A model generated the notes under the pieces. The model did not search any database, was not told the origin of the DNA, and saw nothing but the letters and a program-made list of their open reading frames with translations. Positions 37,601-49,600 of a DNA stretch of 64,000 nucleotides are shown one piece after another (position 1 is the first letter of the stretch; each line of letters opens with the position of its first letter). This DNA comes from Calliphora vicina (taxonomy: Eukaryota; Arthropoda; Insecta; Diptera; Calliphoridae). The DNA is taken from assembly GCF_958450345.1 (NCBI RefSeq), contig NC_088783.1, forward strand, positions 17,239,701-17,303,700, read 5' to 3'. The position numbers were made by a program, and so were the translations under genes.

Positions 37601-40600
37601 TAATTCATTTTGTAAACACATTTAATTCAAAATATTAATTGACGTATCAGATAAAACTCCGCACAGTGGTATAGAAAAACAGGAGGGAAATAAATTTAAA
37701 TCCTTAGTCCGATTTGAATGAAATTTGACATGCGCAAAGAAGAAGTGTTGTCGAGTTTAAATTTTTTATTTTGACCACATGGGATCACCAGGGCTGCGGC
37801 CAGCGGTCCCCATAGTAGGACACCTCGGGTATGTTCAATTTTTAAAACGATCCTATTTCTTCGTATGGGTTTTCTATCATCTGCTTTGACATGTCTACAA
37901 TTACTTTTAAGTAATTGTAGACAATAAGGCGGACTTTTTCATCCAATAATTTCTTACAACCCTTAAGAATAACAGAACCACTAATTTTCTTCACAATATA
38001 TTTAATAATAGCATCATACTTTGTGTCTTTTGGGCGTTCTTTTAGCCAAAATTTCAAAAAGTTAATTTTTTTTACAGCACAGTAACCTAGAAAAAATTAA
38101 AATACTCAGAAAGCGCAAAAATGCGCAGTGTAAAATAAAGTGAAATGAATTCACATCATTTATATTTATTTATTTCTTTTTATTTTAAGCTTTACAAACG
38201 TCAAAATTTTTTTAAAAGCTTTTATAAAGTTATAGTTTTGTAATCAAACGAAGTTACTTTAAGGTTATGTTTAAAAATTGTAATTTTTAATATAAAGGGA
38301 AATAATTTCTAAATATTTAGGAAAGAAAAATTAAGTACTTTCACGTCTCGTTGTTTTCCATTTTAAACATTATTTGAATTATTCACACACTTTCCACAAT
38401 TAACGGTTAAAAGTTAAAATATAATATTGATACTATTCTCAAGTTTTCAAAAATGTATCGAAACTTTGACTTTGAAGTCGTGCTGTCAAGCCGTATTTTG
38501 TATTTTACAAAAACCAATTGCAAATTTGATTGCATTGGAGTTTTAGTAACAGGTTGACAATAAAAAATAATGAATAATGACAACTTCGAAATTTGAATTT
38601 CGCACGGAAAAAGTGATACTTTGAACTATAGTGCACTGTGGAGCGTTTAATGATCGTTTAATGAGCTTCTCAATACAACAGGTAACTGTAATTCATGTTT
38701 AGTTTTTTTTTTTTGTTTTTAGCTCTGATTAGGAAAAACTAAGCTTTAGGTACATTCAGATTTCAAAGAGATTTCGAAGAAAAAGGCTACGGTAATTTTA
38801 TTGTTATAATTTTGTTTATTATTAAGCTCTATTTTAAGGAAATATACTAAAACTTTCATTTAATTATTTTCATTGTAACAATTTTTGTGAAAAGATCAGA
38901 AATTGGAAAAATTAAAATATTTCCTTTTTTCAAGTAGAGTTAAAGCTGTGTATTCCGGATAGTTCCGGTGTAAAACTATATTTGGGTTAATCTTTCAAGT
39001 CTTCACTTTAAGGTAAATCAAAAACATCTTGCGCATTTTTGCGACCGCCATAATTTTTTTTTTCATTTTTTTTTACCAATTCTTCAAAAAAAATTCATCG
39101 CAAAAAAAAGTTGGTTTTTTATAATCGTTTATATGTATATTTGAACTAATTTTTTATATAATTCATAAGTGAGAAGTGAACCCAACGTGATTTATTAATT
39201 TTGTCCAGTTAGATTTACGATCTACCACACTGTGCTGCGTTCGAATTTTACACTAATTCAAATTTAAAATTTTTCATTCTTAAAAATCACTAAATCATGA
39301 AATTTTAGGTGTCGAATTACGGCATTGGATATCGAGTAAAACTGATCGTAATTTTCTTATTCTAGAAACTTGGTACATTGTATTATAATTTTGATATCGA
39401 AATAATTTTTCGATACGACAGCTCATTCGATTACGAATCCTTATTCTTAAAATTTGCAAATGTGTATGAGAGATGTACATGGGTTGATTCTATTTGAATG
39501 AAATCACTGCTTTTGTAGTGTTTGCGCTCTCACAATTGATTGCCATTTTCTCAATCAGTTTTTAAATGCCGTTAGCAATAACAACTCCAAAATGATTACT
39601 GTGTTTTGAATCATTTTTATGTACAATTCATCCCTTATTATCCAAGGAGAACAATAATTATTCACCTTTAACGCGGTTATCGTAGGCGTTTTACGTCATC
39701 GATAAGGATGATTATGAAATTTTAATTTATCCATAATTTTGTTTCCTAATCTTTTTCCTGATAGGTTTCAAAATTTTGATAATTATTGTACTACTTTTAC
39801 ATATATTTATGTATGTATGTCAGTGATGTTCAAAAATAAAAATGAAGATATTTGGTGAGAGAGTTACCCAGCAAACATAATGTCAAACACTTAAAATAAT
39901 AACAAAATGAAGAAAGTTTAAATTTAGAATTTTTGTCAAATAAAACCAATTTATTAAATGAATATAATTTAAATTTTAAGGAAATGAAAGAATATACATT
40001 ATACGGCCGAAATACTCTCAAATTTTTTATTTATTTTTAACTTTGTTTTTTTGTGTTCAATTGTAATTGAAACGCGTGTGTTTGCTATGCTTCATCCAAA
40101 AACCAACCAACAACAATGCTTATTGAATTTCTGAAAAAATGAGACATTTATTACGCTCTTTAAAAGAGCGTAACAAATGTGTTTAAATTTTTTAAACAAT
40201 TGTTGTATGGGATGAACATCACTGATGTATGTTTAAGTATCGAGCAAAAATTCGTATTATAATAAATAACAATCAAATTTTTGGTAATAAAACAACTGAT
40301 AAGATTTAACTTATCGTACAGAAATAATTTATTATACTCTACCAAATAACATTGATATGTTAATATTTGCAAAGCACAGCAGACAGCTTTATTATAAATT
40401 ACTACTACTAGTTTCCCTATAAAAATAAAATTTATTGGTTGATTATCCCCTGTCTATACTGGACAAATATTTATCATAACAATTAATGACATTTGTTGTT
40501 AAGACACAATTATTTGGGCAAAAGCACTAACAATTGTGTCACAATAAAGCAATAATACTAATAAATGGAGACTATACTGATAATTGTTTTATCTTGACAA

Positions 40601-43600
40601 CAATTTTGATGTTTATCATGACAAAAATTTATCAGGTATAGACATAGGGTTATGGTTGGCTACCGAACTTCAGTTAGGTTGTCAGAATGCAACTACAAAC
40701 TTGTGGTTGCCAGTTGCAAAAGCACTAACAATTTTGTCATAATAAAGCAATAATACTAATAAATGGAGACTATACTGAAAATTTTTTTATCTTGGCAACA
40801 ATTTTGATGTTTATCATGACACAAATTTATCAGGTATAGACATAGTATTATGGTTGGCTACCGAACTTCAGTTAGGTTGTCAGAATGCAACTACAAACTT
40901 CTGGTTGCCAGTTGCCATCTGTACCATATTGAAAACTAACAACGCAACTAAAGTTCAGTTGCCATCCATTCAGATACAAAAAATTTCAATTTATTAAGAA
41001 CAAAATAGATTTATAGATGTATTATATACATATATCTGTTTATTATTTTTTTTGTTCTTAATAAATTAAAAATTTTCCATAAATTCCAAATAAATAAACT
41101 GCAATTTTTAAATAACTTTTCAAGTACTTAGAATAAAAAAACAAACACAAAACCCACTCAAAAAGACTTCTCGTACAATCTGTCACAACAATTTTCAAAA
41201 TTACAACTGCCAGAAATGGAATTTAGGTCGACTACATATAATTGATGGCACTTAAATTTTCAACGTATGCATATTTATATACTGTACAACGCATTTTTGT
41301 GACGTAAATTGTGTAGAAATTTTGGCAAGATTTTTAATATTATTTTGTTTTAAATGAATTTTCATCATTTTAGAGATCTATAAAATCAAATTAAAAGAAA
41401 TCATTTAGAAAAGCTATAAAAATAAAACATTTAACAAAAACTGTGTGTGAAATTATTATTATTTTTAAATACAAACTTCAGCATGAGTGCTCGTGGCTTT
41501 TTAATTGCTACTGATTCCATAGAATCTATGGATATACAAATGGCTGATGCGTATAATCCGCTCTCACCCAAAACACCACCTTTACATTTGGATTTGGCTA
41601 ATGGTAAGATTTTATTTTTTGCTTAAGTTTAATGACATCCCATGTAACCCAGCGTGAAGTCAATTGTCACTTTAGTGTCTCTAAGTAACCTAGAGTGTAG
41701 CCACTTTAAAGGTTTATTTTGTACTATACCCACCAAAAATAATCTATTGGAATGGTGTCGGAGGAAGTTTCGTTTACAAGCAATCGGTTGAGGCCCTATG
41801 CTCCATATAGGATCAACGGGAACATATATAATCGGTTGTTGGGTTCCCTATGAGATGTCTTTTTAACTGACAATTGGCATTCGTACATGTTAAAATAACT
41901 AGTTATGTAGCTGATCAAGTAACTAGTTTAGTAGCTAGTAAGGTAACCGGTATGTGAATCAAATACGTTGACTACTTTGGAACAGATATCTGATAGTCTC
42001 ATTGTAATCAAAAAGGGTCAATTCAGTCCATGTTAAAATAACTAATAACGTAACTAGTGTCACCCTAATGGCCGTAACTTTAACAAATAAATATCAACAG
42101 TGTAAAATACCCAGCAGATAATTTTACCTAAATGGTAATTTGACATTAATTTCAAATCAATATCTACAAGTAAAAATTACCAAATAATTTTTATCCATAA
42201 ATAACTAAGCACTGACCCCCTGTCTATACTTGACAAATATTTATCATAACGTTTGTTGTCAACAACAACAATTTTGTCATAACGAAGCAATAATACTAAT
42301 AAATGGAGACCATGATAAAAATTTGTCAGGTATAGTCAGGGGGTAATAGATATCTATTTGTTGAAATTACGGGCAAAAATAATAGAAGCATAAAAGAACT
42401 GTTGAGGAAGTTTTGAAATTATTTTCTATTCAGCAAATTAAATTTTACAATTTCTTATTTATTTAAAAATTACTCATTACCAGGGAAACCAAAATATGCA
42501 AATGCATGTTTTTTCTGGTGAGTCTAATGAGCACATGGATAAGATATTTATACGTTTCAGAACTATTTAAGAATTTTGGCATCGATTTGTTAGTGCATAT
42601 TTTTGCATATTTTACCCTTAAATGCATATTTTTGCATATATTTGTTTTAAGAGCATATTTATGTCATATTTTTGCGTTTTTAGAGCATATTTTACTGTTT
42701 AATAGCATATTTTGACTTTATCAAAAACAAATTTTGTCTTACTTATTTTTCGCTGTTGTGTTACAGGTTTTTACTTCCTTTGTTTAAAATTCAAAATTGA
42801 AAAATATATTGCTTTTCACCAAAAAAAAATTTAAAAAACAAAAAAAAAATTATTTTAAATTTAAAAAAACAATTCGAAATTTTTTTTTCCAAAAAATTAA
42901 ATAACTGAAAAAAAAAATTTTTTTGTTCACCTATTTAAATTTTTTATTTTGAAGTATAATATGGTGAAAGGTATATGTTTCTCTTACTTGTTTTAAAATA
43001 AAATAAGCACTATTTTAATAATAGCGTCATCTAAATATCAAATTTTAGTTCTAATTCAAACTAATCCATTCTAAGTGTTAAAGAAATATTGTATTTTAAA
43101 TTTGCTCCTTAACATCAGTTGATGTCGAAAGAAAATGTTCTATGTATAAAAATGTTTTCAGATCCAATAGACAACGATTTTTATTTGAAAATTTAAGTCA
43201 ATATTTTGTAATTTATTGCAATAATAACCTTAATTTAAGAAGTGACTTTATATTTATATGAAATATCATCAAAAAATACCTCTCGAGGCATTTTCATAGC
43301 TTAAGTTCCTATAGTTTTTATGTTGTATTTTTTTGTTATACTTGTTTTAGTTCATGTTATTTTTTTTATTAAAAAATTATGTAAAAGTTTGTTTTTTTAA
43401 GAGCATATTTTTTAAATTTTAAGAGCATATTTTAAAGTTTTTACTGCATATTTAAAGCGCTTAAAACGCTTTTTTTAGAGCATATTTCTGGTTTCCCTGC
43501 TCATTACTTTAAAGGCACCATTTCTTTACATAAGGCGCAACATTACATGACAACACCTCAAATGACCTGCAACAACAAAAAGGTTATTTATTGATAATTT

Positions 43601-46600
43601 GTTTACTTTTTCATATTTTTGCTAATCTGGCAATAATAATACATAAATAAAATTATTTTTCGAAATTTATTGAAAAAAAACATTTATTTATTTGTTTTCG
43701 ATTTTCTGTCTGAAATGAAAATATTTATAAAAAAAATAACAACACAAAAATTCCAGTAGCATTGTTAATGCACAGCTTTAAACATTGATTAGATTACAGA
43801 AGATCCGTCTCAAAAATAAAAAAAAAAACAGATTTAAATGGATTTTAATAAAATGGAGCGACAGCATGAAGACAAATTGTATAAACAAAAATTTGGCTCC
43901 TTATCAGCAATTAGCAGTAGTAGTGGTATTGAAAAATTAATAACAACATTGATACTAATTTGAGATCTACATCATACATATTTGAATAATATATTTAATT
44001 GTATTGTTATTATTCTATTTAACAGGAAGCGAGTCCCCTTTGGCTACTGTGGCCGGTCAGCTTCCCAAAACTCCGGGTGCTTTAGATGAAAACTCATCGG
44101 ATGATGTTTTGCCCAATGAAATATCTGCACCCTATGAAGTGCCTCAATTTCCAATTGAGCAAATTGAAAAGAAATTGCAAATTCAAAGACAGCTAAATGT
44201 GCGGTGAGTAAATGATTTTGTATGCATAAATACATGTTTCAATTTAATATTGCTATTGATACAATTTTGGCATAATATGCAAAAAAAAGATTGGTGTGTC
44301 CTTAAATGTAGTATATTTAATTATGACTGATACCTTGAGCAGCAACATTTTGTATTTAAAAATAAAATGATCAGGTTGTAATCATTTGCATTAAGAGACG
44401 TTTCAAGTAAAACAGTGATGCCGAATATGCTTTTTCTATCAGTAAACTATTGAAATCGACGCGAATTTATACAGATGGAAGCAAAGGCAAATTCAGAAAC
44501 TTTGGTGCGATTCAAGGCGAATCTAATAAGGTGACAGCGCCACGGCAACAAATACAACGAAGTAAAAAAATTTGATTCGCCTTGTAATTTACACAAAAAT
44601 ACAAAATTAAAGAATTCGCTCGAATTTTCATGAATTCGCCACTGAGCAAAGGCGAATTCAGAATCTTTGGAGCGAATTAATTCCTTTTCTATGTATTGAG
44701 TTTGACATTCAAAACAATTCACTCAAATCAAGGTATATTAATTATAAGCAAGGCGTATTTAACAAGTTGACAGCAGTGGCGAATTGAAATAAATACAGGC
44801 GAATTCACTTATTTTTTATATATAGAGTTTGACATACGGGCGTACGGGCGGATATTTTTTATATATGTAGTTTGACATTTGTGCGTGCTATTTCTATAAT
44901 CAGCTGTGCTGCCGGTGGCACCTTATTAAATGCACCTTGATTATAAGGTAGTGTTATCAGCACAGCTGATCGTTTTTTGCTACTATGTTCATTTTTCGCC
45001 GTAGTGCAGTATAAATGTCAAACCTTGTTTACATTTTGTAAATGTCAAACTTTCTTTTGCTGTTAAATTCGTTTATGTTTTAAAAACAATAATAATACTA
45101 CACGAGATTAGTTTTATTTTTAAAAACATCAAATTAAATTACAAACAGATTCAAATTTATAAAAATTTTTTGTTTAACAAAAATTCGCTTTGATTTATTT
45201 GAGCTGTTTTTGACATTTTTACCTGGCAGCCAATTCGCCTTCAAATGCAGGCAGAATGTCAAACTACATATAAAAAAAATATAACCAATTCGCTCGGTAT
45301 TCTGAATTCGCCGATGACACTACCATATAATTAATATACCTTGACTCAAATATAAAAAATTAATGATTTCGTTCGAATTTTCATGAATTCGCCACTGCCA
45401 AGGCGAATTGATTTAACAGGTGTGTTTAACCGATAGCTGAACGGCAAATACTATAACAAACGTAAAAGCAACAAAAACTACCAGATTTTACAGCTCCAGC
45501 CAACATAAACAAAAACAAATTGCATGTGGTTTTTGTAACTGTTGCACATAAGGTTGCACCTGTAGAATTGCCTTATACTTAATTCGCCTTCGCCACAACC
45601 TTGTATATGATCGCCTTGGTGGTAGTAGTGGCGAATTCAGGCATATTCGAAGGAATTCATCTAGGCGAATTTATAGAAGATGACCTCAGAAGAACTGATG
45701 ATTATTTTTTTTTATTCAGTTGTTTGGACAAGTGAACTTTCAATTTTCTGTGTGTTTTCGACAACAGACAACTTTGACAGTTCAATTTTCTTTTAACAAA
45801 AACAAAGTATGTACCTGTTGTTTTTGTACATGTTGTATTTGTTGTAGTTCTGTCGTCTCCTTCTACAAATGAATTGAGTTTGACATTCAAAACAATTATC
45901 TCACTGTTGAGAATGTAAAACTCCATATGCATATTAAAAATTAATGAATTCGCTCAAATTTACCGCCACTGCCACCAACTTGTCTACATTTATCTTGATC
46001 AGTAAACTGTAGGAAACGAAGCGATTGATTCGGGCAAATTGAAGCGAATTATGTTTTAAATGAATTGGCTCCAATTTGCCTTTGCAGTAATCTGTATAAA
46101 TTCGCCGTGGAGTGAAATCAAGCAAATCCATTAACTTTTTATATGAGGGGTATAGAATCTAAGTCTGCAATCTCCATTTTTATACCCTTCACCTTCGTAA
46201 TTTCCACAATAAAATTTTCCGACCTTATAAAGAATATATATTCCGGATTTTTATAAATAGCGGAGTCGATCAAGCCATGTCCGTCTGTCTGTCCGCCTGT
46301 CTGTTGAAATCAATTTTCTAAAGACCCCAGATATCTTCGGGATCCAAATCTTCAATAATTCTATCAGACATGCTTTCGAGATGTTTCCTATTTAAAATCA
46401 GCAAAATCTGTCCACAAATAGCTGAGATATGAGGATATTTTTGACCTATATCTGGATTACTAAGACATTAATATAGACAATATGGATATCTAATGATAGA
46501 TATTTCAAAGACCTTTGCAACAACATATATAAGACAATAGTAAGTTGGACCTACAATGGGTCAAAATCGGAAAAAATATTTTTTAACACGAATTTTTTTT

Positions 46601-49600
46601 TTAACAAAAAAAATAAAAAATTTAAAAAACAAAAAAAAAAAATTTAAATTTAAAAAAAGTGTTTAAAATTTAAAAAAAAAATTTTAAATAACAATTCGAA
46701 AAATTTTTTTTCCAAAAAATGAAAAAAACAACTGGAAAAAAAAATTAATTTTGTTTCAAACACCGGCCGCAATTTTCATAGATTTTTGGTTCTCTGAATT
46801 TAGTGCAACGTTCCTTAAGCGTTTGTAGTTTTAGCCGGAATTGTAGTTTTAGCCGTAGTAGTCAAAATTCAATAAAGTAAGATAAAGCTGAACAAAGCGT
46901 CATTAGTTTTTAAAGAAAACTTTTTCGCCTAGAAAATGTGTTGAGTTCAGCGGTCATCTTACAGCCTTACCTAAATAAAAGCGTTGAATATTGCGTTTAC
47001 TGCTGCCCAGTGTTAACGCTAAAGTAGCATACCTAAATAAGAGTGTCAACAATGACAAATATTTAATATATAATTGTAGTTTGTATATAAAATGTTAAGA
47101 ATAAGTGAATTAAGCAATAAAAAACAAACATTTAATAACGGCAGTTTTTTCATTGCATAACGCACTGTCAAAATTTGATTTTCCCATGGTTCAGCATTAC
47201 CGCCGCGTTATTTCTGTATGCTTCATACAAATTTAATGGATATGACAAAAAACATCACTCAATGCTTTTATTTAGGTATGGCTGTTACTGTATTAACATG
47301 AAAGCACATCAAGAACTTTTGATTTCTAAATATTTATGATGCAAATAACTCCAATAACTCCATAAATCTAAATGTTAGAAATTACCATTTACATACTCTC
47401 AGCAATAAAACATGAATAATAATTCTTGTTTATTTGGCTTGGTATGGCTGTAACAAGTTGTTTTATGCTTTTGCAAGAGTCTTCTTCCATCGCCTGTCGT
47501 TCTCATTGCATTTTTCTCCTGTAACATAAAGACAATTCAATATTTGGTCAATAGAAAACCATTTAAACATAATTTGTTTGCAGCCAGCCACATTACCAAA
47601 AAAAAAAATAAAATGCTGTGGTCAAACTTAGCGATACATATCATTTCAAACATTATTCTGGTATTATTTAACTATATCGTATTCATTTTTGTGGGGGCTC
47701 TCTTACTCCCCCTCCTCTTCATTACATCAATTATTCGCAACACTGTGCGACACGGCATAAAGTGTCGTACTTATTTTGTTATGTTGTTTTTGTTGCTGTT
47801 TGGTTGGTACAAAACACCCTTTTTTAATACAATTAGTTATTCTGCTCAGTATAAATTTTGCATTCAAGCGGTTTGTTAGTTACATTTGTTCATTTAACTT
47901 GTATTTTACGTGCTACACACAATATTTTCAAAATAAATAAAGAAAAAAAAAACATATAAAAAACGCTAAAGAAAAATTTCTAAATAAATATCTAATGTTT
48001 AAGAAATTTAGCGCCTTTTGATTTCAATATAATGAAGGTGTTATGATGCGATTAGTTTCTATATTTCTTTTGATTCTATAGTTTCTTTAGTTGCAGAAAA
48101 CATAATTAATTTTTGGGGTTTTTTTCTTAATAATTCTGTGAAAATTTTATTTATTAATGAGCATAATTTGTGAATAATTATGAATTTCAAGGCGTTTTGA
48201 ATATTTAACACATGCTGTGACAGTGACAATTAAATATGTATACGAATTTATTTATTTCTTCCTTTTCTCATTGGTAAAACCTTAAATGTGCTGCTAAATA
48301 ATTTGTCTTTAAAATAATTAAATGATTTTTAATAAAATTTAGTATAAAAATGAAATTCAAATATATAAAATCGATTTATTAATAAAGCTGTTAATTGAAG
48401 AATATTGAAAAAGTACTTTTAAATCGATTCAAGAACAGCTGAAAATATTATTGTAAAAACAAGCGTGCCAGCATAAAATTTACATTGACATTGAACTTTT
48501 TTCACGGTTGACTGGAAAACTAATTCGTTTGTAGTGTGTAAGGTAAGCTCTAAGGTCGCATTAGGCAAATGTTTGATAAAATAAGAGTTAACACTAAGGT
48601 CTGTTAGCAGGCCAAAATAAGAATAGAATAGACAGTTATTAATATCTAACCATGTCCGTCCGTTTGTTTTAATCTCTCTCTGTCAGTCGTCCTGGTTCAA
48701 AATTTGGAAAATAATTTAATGAAATTTGACACTCGAGTTTTTTTTGATTTATTCAAATTGGTAAGAATCTATTCATGATATCATCTGCCTTTCATCCTGT
48801 GTTCCACCTGGAAAATTTCATGAATACTTAAAAATATCTGAAAAAAAGTTACTCCCATATTCAAAAATGGTTATTAAAGTTATCAAAGGTTTCCATGTTG
48901 ATTTTGTATAGAAAGTGCTTAATAAATCATTATTAACTTTAATAATCGTTTTTGAATATGGGGGTTAGTCTCTTTTCAATAATTGGAACCATATCAATAT
49001 ATATGAGTAGGTTTGATCCATAAATGAAACTCACCCGACTCGCCAAATATTTGTTTAATGTGACCAAAAGCTTTACTAACAAATTAAATATCACTGACAG
49101 ATAATAAGTTTAAATTCTTTGTTTAGTTTTAAAAAAGATAACAAGATGTTGTAAACATTTTGAGTGCCGTCTAATTGTTAAATACAATGTCAAATGTGTC
49201 AAAGTGACATATTGTTCATAACGTAACGGTAGGATATATGGTTGGTTTACGTGGTTGTTTCCTGCGCGCGAACAGTCAAGTAGAGTCGAAAGGACTCCGT
49301 TTTGACAAGACCTCACCACTCGTCAGATGTAGTGTCATTTACATCGTAATGTATGCTAAAATTTTGAAGTTATTACACCCAACCGTAGCCTTGAGATATC
49401 TCCGCATGTCATTAAGTTTAGACCTCAGCTACCACAATAAGGTTGGTTAATATGTAGTTGTCCAGGAATTTGAGCATTTTGACACTCAGGGTTGGGCATT
49501 CCATATCCTTGTAGCTACGACAATGATCGTTAAAGTGGAGTCTAAATAGACTTGCATGCTTGCCTAGCATCCAGTCTCCTATTACGGGTTATCAGTTGCA

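Noticed and set aside
47544..47879. 111-codon frame with two hydrophobic stretches
   Set aside because: No family resemblance, T-rich context in which hydrophobic frames are common, no splice or repeat support.
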